Positions 13,401-25,076 of a DNA stretch of 64,000 nucleotides are shown in pieces (position 1 is the first letter of the stretch; each line of letters begins with the position of its first letter). A program made the translations under genes and the position numbers. Below the pieces are notes generated by a model. It searched no databases. It saw only the letters and a list, made by a program, of their open reading frames with translations, and was not told the origin of the DNA. This DNA comes from Hemibagrus wyckioides (lineage: Eukaryota; Chordata; Actinopteri; Siluriformes; Bagridae), in the NCBI RefSeq assembly GCF_019097595.1, contig NC_080722.1, positions 15,167,630 to 15,231,629 on the forward strand, given 5' to 3'.

Positions 13401-16400
13401 TCATAGTTTACAAATTTACTTAAGAACTCTCCTACAGAATGAATTAACTTCATTGCAACTTCATTGTATGCCAAGGTTCCACTGTTCTACTTTAAAAAAA
13501 CCCTTTAAAAAGAGCCATAAGTTATTGTACATTTGTTAAAAATAACTACAACAACGTTTCTATCAACAATCAGACAAAATCTTGCATCAGCTGTGCAAGC
13601 AATGTGCTGCTGAAACTGTAGGAACTGAAACAGTCAATGTTTGAAATAGAGATATGCCCGTCCCTGCTGCCACAAAGTGACTCAATGATATCAGTGGATC
13701 ATGAATGGAGAAGCTAGCTTGTCAGTGTGGAAGCGGAATCTTTGAAAATGAATACGTTAAGGATGTAATAATAAAGTAATTATGTCTCAAACAGGCCGAT
13801 TAAAGTTTAGGCTAGAAATAACAGGATTACAGAGTGTGTCGGAAAGTGAAGCCTCCTGTCTGTAGTGACTCTGAAGGCTTCTTTAACCTGTTAGAAAGCA
13901 GAATGAGAAGGAAAGTGGCCTCAAATTGCTGCTATAATCAGTATCATTAACAGGCACCCAACAAATACTGAGGCTTGTTCTGGGTTAAGCATGAGAGAAC
14001 ATGTAACAGCTAGTACTGCAGCCAGGGCATGAATGCTGAGATCCACGGCTAATAAAATTACAGCACAAGTATAATAAAAGCACTTCATTTAGATTAAAAG
14101 TATATTCATCGTCACTGAATAGTGGAGGAAACAGGCTATTACTCTTTGTGTGGGTAATATTATATGGGAAAGTAGATAACTATTGTACATCCCAGAGCAC
14201 ATCTGCAGGCTTCAGTTGGGCTTGGAAATGAAATTCTGGGCACTTAGCATATACAACTGAGCTAATGTTCCCTGTTATGTTCTGTTTTATCGTTTTCTTT
14301 AAGACTCAACCAACCGAATCTGTGCAAAGTGCTTAAGATACTCAGAAGTGTTTTCTACCCTCTTCCACATACATAAGCTAGTAGCCTACTGACCAAAAAG
14401 TATCAAGCAATAGCATCAATCAATTTTATTTTTAAATAAAAGAAATAATGAGAAGTTAGAAAGCAGAAAATGTTGTTCAAACAAGCAAAACGTTTCATTT
14501 CACAAACAGTCTGCGCTTGAAGAAAACAGTGTTCTTAGAAATGTGATGCATAATGTCAAAAGCTGAAAGAACAAAGCTCTGGAGTCACTGTCGATCAATT
14601 GTCTGCTTAACAGAGGTTAAAAGAGTCCTCCACAGGAGAACACAGGGCCATATCCCAATCCAAGCCAATAAGCATAACAAGAAAAGGCGGTGATAAGAAG
14701 ACTGGGCCAGTAAAATAGAGAGCAATAAAACCTCCAGGACAGTAAAAGAGAACAGATGCAATTAGGCAGGTTGGCATCAAGTTTTATTTGCTCAGGGACT
14801 AGGTCAAAGAACCCGAGTAACCTTGTAAATCCACATTCCTTCTTTAGGCCGTCTCCCGTTTTCCAGATGGGCCACAAGATAAAGGCAGCTTCTCTGCCAG
14901 ATTTCTCCAGCAGTCTACACTAGAGGAGATACAGCGAAGGGAAACACCGTCCATGTGTGCGTGCTGCCTTCCCTGAGGCTATCACTAGCGCCACAGGAGC
15001 ATAGCAAAGCCAATGAAGAGCATGAGCTCACATTGCCTTTCTTTCAGGTCCAGCACATTCACTCAACAACAAGTCACACGCTCTCGCACACTAGTCCCGT
15101 TCACTTAACCCACCAGCTATCATGCAAGGTTCAAAAGTTCACATGCTTGATGCACTGACTTCTGGGATTAAAACGAAAAGCAGTTGTTAAATATGATTCA
15201 TATTAGAATAAGTCAGGAGAATGATGGATGTTTTCTTGTTCAAGAATGAACGATTTTCAGACTAAGGGGGAAAAAAACAGCACATTTATCAGAATGTCAA
15301 ACTTCTGTGAAAAGCAGATAATTTTCCTCTCTGTTTGCATCCAAGCACTGGGCAGCAACTCCAAGCAGCAAGTGGGCACGAATGAACCACGGTGCGTGCC
15401 CCCCGGATGATGTGGAAGACTGCAAGGCATGCGAGCACGCTGTGTAAACACGGGACGATGAGTTTCAGATGTGGCTCGGCTGTCCTCTCATCAATTCAGC
15501 CTTCACACTTGTGCTCCTTTGCCTGCATGGACCAAATTACTCCTTTACAGTAAACAATATGAGCATAAGATGCGTGAAAAGCCTGGAATTCCACAAGCCT
15601 CAGGAAAAGTTATACAAAGGGCAGGGAGAAGGAAACTGCTGATAGCGTGCAGATCAGAACTCCATCTGCACACAAACATCTATCAAGTGTCACCTACAGT
15701 ACAAGTACTGAAGTCTGAAGCCTCTGCTAGTTGAATAATCAGAGCATTGCGTCTCTCTGGTGAGTGAGAAAGTTATTGAACTGCTGCCACAGTCAGCTGG
15801 GGTGTGAATCATGTTCCTGAGAGGACCTTTGAAAGTGTGAGGCGTTGTGTTGTCTAAACTTTTAAATGTAGGCGATACATTACAGACAACGAGTCTGTTA
15901 TTCTGTTTTTATTATAATGAAAAGATTGATACATAACTCTCGTCCTTTTTCGTTACAAAGGAAGACCTTTCATTTCTCAGCAGTGTGTCATCCCACAAGC
16001 CATTAAGCAGATGAGAGATGTACTACCTGCTGCTATTCATCTCACACGGACACCTTAAGCAGGACACAGAGGAACACGGACATGTTTAATCCTCCGGCGT
16101 ATGGTGTTTTGTGACACAGGAAATTGATTTAAGACTCATATCTGTTTTGTAGTTTGTCAAGTTGTTTGTCAAGTTTGCTCATCCTGACCTTCTTCCATTT
16201 TACAGAAACTGCTCTGTCATTCCGGCATGGAGTAGGGGTGTGAACTTTTCACAGTGTGATAAGCTTGTCTAAAAATATCGCAGTCTCACAGTATCAGGCT
16301 GTTAATCAAATGTGGAAGCGGGCAGCATGGTCGAGTGCTGGTTTCGTAATAAAAGGTGGAGCTGGGAAAAGTGAGTGGTAAGGATCTACACCTATTCCGG

Positions 16401-19293
16401 GTGCAGCGACACATGTCTGTAATCCACATCACTGGCAGAATGACGCTGGTGGAGCTCTTGAACTCATGGGTTCTGGGTTACTGTGGGCTATTTCACTCAG
16501 GTGGATGGTACTAAGGTCGGTGTCAATATGATGTTCCTAATGGAACTCTGGACTACCAGGTCACCTTTGGATTGGTGAAACGGCACAGGTCATGGACAAA
16601 ACATGTCAAAGATCAGTAGTGTGAACACCTGATCTGCATAACCCAGGGTAGCCCAGAACCCCTGAGTTCAAGAGCTCCACCAGCCTCAGCCTCCCAGTAA
16701 TGTCTATTATCCTTAGATCCTTACCACTCACTTTTCCCCGCTCCACCCTCCATTCACAAACCAGCACTCAATCACACTCTCGCTTCTACTTCAACAAAAC
16801 ACACAAGCTAATGGTGAAAATATGACTGTTAAGTATGCCGGAGGAGGTCTGTGGCATGGGATAATGCACAGTGTTCATACATGTTTGACACACTATAATT
16901 TCATACCTTATACATACACCTAATTTATTCATATAAATAAATATTTTTCTTTATTATAGGTGCTTGTTATAGGGCTTGTGGTCACACAAATTGCACTTAA
17001 TCATTAGTAGGTTACATGCCAGTAACATTTCAGTTGGCTTTACTGTACCTGTTCTAGGCAGTCAAAAACATTCCTAAAACCCTCTGGAAGCACTGCTTCT
17101 CTGGAGAGTCCTTTTAAACCGTCTCTATATTTCATTGTTCTGCTCTTTAAATTCAATCAATACTTGTCTTCATTTGATTTTCTCAGGAGACAACAGAAAA
17201 GATTGAGTGCTTTTTGGAGTGTCTTTAGACCAAATAAGAAGCCACAGAGTCTTAACCAACATGTCATTTTGGACAAGAGATATACTGCCTAGGGTTATTT
17301 CCACTGGTCATTTTAAAGGATGTAAAATACAGAATAATCACCACAAACAAGTGTATCTGTTGCATTACTGCATGACAGATTTGAACAGCTAAAATCCCAG
17401 AGATATTCAGAGATACCTCCCCATGTACATATATTCCAACCCATACAGGACTTTAGAAAGATCATTCTGATGAAAACATTAACATAAACAATAACTTTTA
17501 CATTGTCAGTATTTATCACAGTCATTATAAGATGAAAGAGAGATTAGCTGCAAAAATCACACCTTTTGCTCAGCCAAAAGGAGACTGAAATTCATTTTAC
17601 TCTGTATTTAAAGTAACCATGCAATTGTGGGACTGTGACACCATAACACCAACCCTAGCACAGAGTTTTCCAAGTGCAGTACAATCAGTCAACTTATCAC
17701 ATCAGAATTATCACTCCATCATGCCCTTAACACAAACACATGGCTGATTCTTAATAATCTATACATATAGCAATTTAACCTTACCAGGATGAACATGTTA
17801 GACTTTAGATGCACCTCTCTGCTTTTAATACATCTTCATCAGACAAGCCAATTACCTAGGATAAAGCAGTAAAGTTAAACATGGCAGGTTTATATTAGTT
17901 TGAGATTCACTAACCTGCTCATGGTACTCGATTCCCATGCTGAGGGTATTGATGAGGATGGCGATCATGATGCCTCGTCCAAAATACTTGCTGTCTACAA
18001 TCTTGCGGAACGTGTCACACACCAGTCTCCAGAAGTGCACTACCTTCGCTGCCCGAGCCCCTAATTTAAATTTCTTTTTCCTATTGGGGTCTCTGCCATC
18101 CCGATAGTGTGCGTCTTGTGTGAATTCATACACTCCCTCGCTGTCTGAGTCTGCGGTCTCGTTCGCTTCAGTTCCCTCTGAATCATTACCCAGTGATTTA
18201 ATACAGTAGGGGCAGGTCTCAGGGTCAAACGTCAGCATAGCATCCAAATTTGTACCACTGCAGTTGGTATTGGAGAGCTTGCGTGAGGAATTCCCTGGAA
18301 TGTATTTGGTAAATGTTTAGGCTTTAGACATAGAAAAGCAAGTTTCCTTTTTTCATTAGATCTATGATCTAACAACTCATCCATAATCATGAAATAGCTG
18401 GCATTAACAGAATGGAAAGAAACCAAACATAGAAACAACCCCAATTTGTTCATTTACCTGGAGGCCCTTGTGTGTCCAGCAGGCACTGGGATGTATTGAT
18501 AGGGTTTGGAGGTATGTTGAGGTTGCTGAGGATGTTGGCAGTGCAACAGGCTCCTCCAGGTTCCAGCGCCCTCTGTCTGAGCTGTTCCAGGGCTACACGA
18601 GGTTGCAGAGTTGGATAGTTCTTATGCACTGGTGCAGCAAATGGCACCGAGTTCCTCTTGTAGGCCTGGAGCACTGGATGGCCTAATGTGGGGGCACGAT
18701 GTGGCTCCATGTGGCAGGTTGTGTGGTAGGTGCTGTGTATAGATTCAGCACTGCTGGAGCCCAGAGCTGCAGAGCAAGAAGGGGACGGGTCCTGCAGAGG
18801 CACAATGGTGGGGAGAGTAAGACGTCCCGTTCCTGCTCCATTCCTGTTGTGGTTTCGTGAGGCTACCTCCAGTTCTTGGCTGCTGTCAGTCCGGATATTC
18901 CCGTTACCAAGATGGTAGTGATGGTGGTGGTGATGGTGATGGTGGACAAGGTGATGAATGGAGCCCTGCTGCTTCCTGTGCCTTCGTCTCTTTGCATTTG
19001 GAGGTTCAAGGGCAGGTGAGGCGCATATCCTGATGCCTGCCCGACGAGCAGCTGCCCGGGTTAGGTGGCCTAACTGCCTGGTGCCTTTCCGAACAATGTA
19101 AACCAGGTATTTGAGGAGCTCGTCGTAACAGCTACCTGGCTCTGAGAAACTGGCTAGTGTGCTGGCATTGGACATGAATCGCACTCTCTGCTCCTTCATC
19201 AGCTGACTTTCACGCTGCTTCGTTTCAGAGAACTGGGTGGCTATGACAACTAGGCACAGGTTGATCATGAAGAATGAGCCCACCTAGAGTGAA

Positions 19294-19328
<35 letters not shown>

Positions 19329-22300
19329 GCAGACAACTGACAAAAACTTAATAGCAGTTTCAGCACAATTTAGGAATATGTTCTAGTATGAATATAACAT
19401 TATGCAGTTACTAGGCATTACAGAGTAATCAAAAGCTCATAATGCTGGAGAAGTGTAAGTGATTGCTGCTACTTATTCTTGACTACCTCTCATCGAACGG
19501 AATAGCTCAAAGAGTTCAGGCAGGGAGTTGACCGAGTGTTTAGCATTAAATACATTATAGCTAATACATTACCCCTTGCACAAATAGCACTTTTACCCAC
19601 TCCAGCACATGCGTCTCTATACAAATGATACATTCATTTCTTTTGACATAAATATTCAACATTTAAGAAATTCTCTTGCCGATTCTCTTTGAGTTCTTTG
19701 AGTCTGACTCAGATAAAAAGATAATTTATACCTAAATTATAGGTATATATTAGAATATATTCCAGAATATTGTATATTCAATATATACCTAATAAGGGTG
19801 TAACACAATGCTGGGGCCTTTCTGTTGTATTCTGTGATATTGCTCATATGATGTGAAGACTTTCTTTAATAACTTTCTTTAATTCTTAATAAGAATGGAG
19901 AACAATACAATATGTTTTAATTAATTAAATCATGTTTCTACACACAAGCAAAGATATGCTGCCCTTTGCACAGTACACATTCTGTGTGGTGGAGAGGTGA
20001 CCAATGAGATGAGATGAGAGATAAGAGATGTCCAATGCCTGAAATATTTGGGTTATTTTCAAGTCTCTTTGTGAGTTTTCTGAGTGGTATTTAGGGTGGG
20101 TATTAATATTATTAATATAATCCAACCAATATTTTGTATTCAGTCACGTCCATAATATCTAAATATATATGATTAGCGATATAGTCTATATATAAATATA
20201 TACAGTGTACTATATCGCTAATCATGTTGTACATTGTGTGTTAGGGAGGCATTGCACTATATCCTGTCCACAAAAGCTGTGTGATGGGTTGAAAGCTACT
20301 CACTATAATCAGGAAAATGAAGTAGATAAAATTGTAGAAGGAGTGTGCATCCATTACAAAGTACATGATGTCCACCCAACCCTCCAGAGTGATGACCTAA
20401 AGTAAGACAAGAAAAAGGATTCAGCTTTCATGCAATTATATGTTCAGTACATTACATATCTCTAATCTAGTTAAAATACAGAAGAGAAACGTGTTTATTT
20501 GATATTCTGGTCAGCCCTAGCACAGCACACAAATGGCACAGTCCAGCTGTTGTTTCTGAATTCAAAAAATGCATCATTAGGCAGTGATGAGATCCCCAAG
20601 CATGACCTGGAAGACCAGCAGACTCAGGGGGAAAATCCTAGAGCAGAGATGCTCTGATTCTTTAATCCCATCTGTTATTCCTCAAACAATCAGACGGAGA
20701 GAAACAAATCTCCTCTAATCTTTACAGTAATAGTACAAGGTGCTGTCAGTCAACCAATTCATTTTAGAGCCATTAGACTTTCAGGCTACAGTATTGGCAG
20801 TTTGCAAAGGGACGATTATGCCTTTAACCCCTTTCAGCCCTCAGTATGTGGCAGTTTTCTAAATATTTAATAGATTTCCATTTGAATTTTTCTTCCAGAA
20901 TGTGACAAGCATTCCCACTGAGACCAATAACCAAGATAACCAAGATTTAATAACATAATGCACTGAAAAATTAAGATTTAAGCATTGATTTGTGATAAAA
21001 GGTCATACAATGTTAATGGGGACAGCTGAACACTGTCATCGTATTCGTTCCAGTAATTAAATTCTAAAAACAGAAGATTTTTCCAAAACCCCAAGTGGCA
21101 GCATGTTATGGTTAAATTCAGAACGAAGTGTCATAAAAAACAGCATTTTGATGTCAGTGAGCTAAGGACAGAAGCCATGTTTTAGTATACAGCCTTCATT
21201 ACTGAGACACAGTTCACCCTTGTTCAAACCAGGTCATGTTCAATTTGAAAAACATTTTTTAATATTTGGCAGTGATACAAAATTCATATTGAAAACTCAC
21301 CTGAAAAATGGCAATCCAGGCATAGCCTATGTTATCAAAGTTGATGGCACCCTTAAAAGGGTTGACGTCCCCAGCAGAGCAGTTGGTATAGTACTGGTTC
21401 CAATCGACACATGTGGTGTTATCTGTTCTGTTGTAGGCTCCCATATCCAGCTGACACTTCATACCCTCCTCATGCAGAATAGGAATGGAGTAGCAGTGGC
21501 GCATGCCATTATCCCCCATCAGAGAGCAGATGAACGGGCTCTCATCGTCATCGTGGTAGTAATTGGGCAGGTCTACACTTTGGGGACTGATGTACATAGA
21601 AATGGTGTATCAATTTTAAACATGGCAGATCAATTCATCATTCAGAACAGACCTGAAGAACTGGTAAATTATGGGAAATTTAATAATAATTCATTGGACT
21701 ATAAGGTTGAAAGTTGTTCTGCTGAGGCGCAGTAAGTTCTGCAAAACATTTTGATGCTGAAACTCATACGTCAACTATATGACAAGATGTGAGCCAGAAG
21801 ATGATGTAACTAGAACAAACACTGAGAGAAAATACATTTCTCTGACCATGAGTAGTGAATGATTCAGAAAAATCTCACCCAACTTGCCACAGCATGCTTG
21901 TCTATCTTAGGCTGCACATGCAGCTACAATTATCAAGCATGTATGTACATAACCTTTACGATGTGCCTTGGGAACACTGTGACCTATAGAAGTGTGAGAT
22001 GATTGACTAATCAGAATTGCTGTTTTAAGAATGAACACTGTAGCATTTTGGGTACTCTGTCATGTAGCAGCAATTGTGTACATCATTATCAGTGGTTGCT
22101 CAAATTTGGACACCAGTATCTCTTATGTTTGCCAAGTTATAACTAGCTCCACAGTATGAGAAGCTCAGTAACAACTAGCTCTAATGGGGCTTTGCTCTGA
22201 CAGAGCATAATTGGGCTGTCTGTTGAAACATATTCTCCTCTGAGTAAAAGTGACACAGCAAATTAGCAGCGCAAATAGCTTCAATTACCTGTTGGGACAA

Positions 22301-23429
22301 ATCCGAGGCACATGGATACCTGGAATTTATTGCTTCACAGTGATTTAACACTTTAGAACAAATCTGATGTTAAGATAATCACCATTGTGAGACAGTTTGG
22401 GATTCAGTTAAGCCAAGACATGATGCTATGTAATTTGGGCTTTGGTACAGAAAGTAGTCATAAAGATTCTGACTGCATCAAATTACTTGCATTTATTCGT
22501 TTGGGAATTTATTTTTCAAAGAGTTGTTTATGTACTACCTTGGTGATGTGATATAGGCTTAATGATAAAAAAAGATTATAACATTTTCAGAGTTTTCACT
22601 GGATACTTACACAGAGAAGTTCACAGGCAGGAAGCAGCGGTTACGGAGCAGCCCAGCCCATAGCTGGACCCCAACAATCCCAAAGATGAAGAAAACAAAG
22701 AAGCAGAGCAGCAGCACATTGCCCAGCATAGGGAGAGTGTCCAGCAGGAGAGTCACCAAGATTCTCATACCTGTACAACAAGAAGTGCATTTGCTTCACA
22801 CTCATCTGTAAAAACAAGAACAATAAAGCCCACAAAGGAACAGCTTCACCTGAACACATGCCCTGTAAAAGCTCAATAAATGCACAATGCTCTGTATTCT
22901 AACACGTCCTTGTTTATGAGGGATTATTGTAGACCACATGTTTATGCTAGGTCATAAAATTCTTAGCAGAGTGAATATATCCACTGAGCTGAGTCTGCAT
23001 AATGTCTTCTGGTAGCCTTGTGTGTACTCTGGGTGAATTTGTGAAGCCAGGTGAGTAGAGTATAAACAATGACAATCATTTCACATCGGGCTGTGGGAGG
23101 AACGACTGGAGAAGCGTAATCTGTGGAGGGCTCCTTGCAGCCATGACAAAGTGAGGGGACAACTGCAGCCTGCTACAACTTGCACTTTTGGATTGGTATG
23201 AGTGGAAATAAGCAGCATGGTGTTATCAGCAGCCAAAATAAATAATAAAAAAAATGATAATGGATTCCTATTGGGTTTCCAGAACACATTCCTGTGCTAC
23301 CATGCCATTTTATATAACACATTGCACTGGTATGTACAATTCCACTGGTCTGTAATGTAACAGAAATAGATCCATTTTCTGTGGGCTACTTGCTTGTCTA
23401 TGGACTTACTAGAAAAAGATGTATTTCAG

Positions 23430-23460
<31 letters not shown>

Positions 23461-25042
23461 GTATAATTGTAAAAGGTTAAGAAAATAACCTCCCAAATAT
23501 CAGTGGTACTCTATCACTGAAATCTGCTGCACTGAGATGGAAAATGTATGCACTCTGCTCATTAGTGACACCAAAACATCTAAGGCATTTACCCAAATAC
23601 AGCAATTCACTGAGCATCTAACAAGCACTGAATCATCGCTGTTAATTATTTCCTTTGAATAGCATTTTTTTTTCTATCTGAGAAAAAAACGTCTATTCAA
23701 AAAATGCCGTTCTCTCTAAATGTTTATACCTATAACAACAGAAATATGAGGAGGAATAGCATTCCATGAATAAAATGGAATCCCCAAATAAGGGGAAGTA
23801 ATTGTATTTTCCAAAAAATAATAAAAGATCGATTTTCAATTAAATTCCAAAAACAAAGAATATATTAAATTATGATAATTACAGTATTAAATTATAAATC
23901 AGTAAAAAGATGAAATGTTTATAAGTTTTAAGTAACGCTTAATGGAGCTCAGACACTGCAGCTTGCTATTATGGAGGCATCTCATTTGAAAATTTCACCC
24001 ATTTTTTTGGGACTACAGAGCTAAATAGTTCTGCTTCAGGTTTTGGGGTGGTTGTATTGATTTTCATTCTAATACATGATTTCTGAAATCCTGACCATAT
24101 CCCAGAAAAGTTTACAGAAAGGTTTTAATCATTAATCTTGTCTATTTATTGATCTTCTAAAATGCTGGAGGCAGGACTGTTAACTGAAAGATGTTATCTC
24201 ATATCTCACTTTCACAGAAGAGATTATCTATCACATTAAGAGCACTCTGAATACAAGCCCATAGGCATGAAAAGGTTACTCCTGCTTTCATTTGGCTAAA
24301 GTTTTTCTCTGAAAATCCCTCGCTAAAAACATATTGAGAAATACTCGAAAAAGAACCTTTAAATATCCTTCTCTAGCTTATACATTCCCTTAAAAAGCCA
24401 TTCCGGGAGACAGGGTTGTGGAGGTCCCAGCGCAACAGTGGAAAGATACCCATGGGAGAATCTGCACTTTTTAGTCATTCACATATGCCAAACAGCCTAA
24501 TATCAAAAGCACAGGCAGAAAGGGAACTATAAGCATTTTTTAGGGTCATGGCTACTCTAATCACACAGAAAAAATACACAGAATATATCTTTTGCTGGTC
24601 TATGGATTAAAAAAGCAATACCTAAACAAATATTTCATATGAAATCATTAAAACTCTCCCTACACATGCATTGCTTAATCACACGAGGAGTCCATGTGCT
24701 ACAGAAGATCCAACAAGCATTATAAAAGAGGTCAATCTTTCTAACAAGAATTCAATATAGTTTGGAAAGGGACAAATCTGATGGCCGTTACTGTGCTTTC
24801 TCTCTAAACAACACTCATTAAGATGGGTGAAAATGGATGTGCTTGTGATACACAAACTATATACCAACAGTAATCATGTATTGATTTATATACTCACATT
24901 ACCAGACTTCTATAAATCACACTTTCCTCAGTTCAGTTATCTCTTATGAAACATCAAATTGCCCAATTTAAGACTTCTAACGGGCCTTTTCTCTTATTAC
25001 ATCTCGCTTTAGTTTCTTGTCTTTACAACAGCTATGCTCTCT

Positions 25043-25076
<34 letters not shown>

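Larger units (their letters stand above)
16316..16785. repeat. imperfect inverted repeat flanking 7SL-like RNA sequence
   Basis: The arms are 16316-16388 and 16714-16785 (reverse complement). They share GAGTGCTGGTTT, GGTGGAGC, GGGAAAAGTGAGTGGTAAGG and ATCTA. These arms are not 7SL sequence; they lie directly outside 7SL-like segments on both sides. The inverted symmetry continues inward through GGTGGAGCTCTTGAACTCA and GGTTCTGGG. It looks like one inverted duplication rather than two independent insertions. Confidence 0.85.
5704..17914 (-). other. cacna1g: 12.2 kb intron between the IIS1 and IIS2-S3 exons
   Basis: It is AT-rich intronic sequence with two diverged copies of a local repeat (6385-6815), a CA run (6937-6960), two minus-strand SINE copies (near 8150-8375 and 9597-9990), a GC-rich 10619-10752 segment, a decayed Tc1-like remnant (11430-11790) and a palindromic 7SL-like sequence (16316-16785). 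Between 11.8 and 16.3 kb I see no recognisable feature. Confidence 0.8.
19284..20303 (-). other. cacna1g: 1.0 kb intron between the IS6 and I-II linker exons
   Basis: It is strongly AT-rich. It contains a GA/CT microsatellite in the polypyrimidine tract of the downstream exon and two hairpin-forming inverted repeats (19741-19790, 20169-20225). No other coding sequence is seen. Confidence 0.85.

Noticed and set aside
21220..21735. 171-codon plus-strand frame
   Set aside because: It is the antisense shadow of the domain I turret exon, whose minus-strand reading is confirmed by homology and splice phase.
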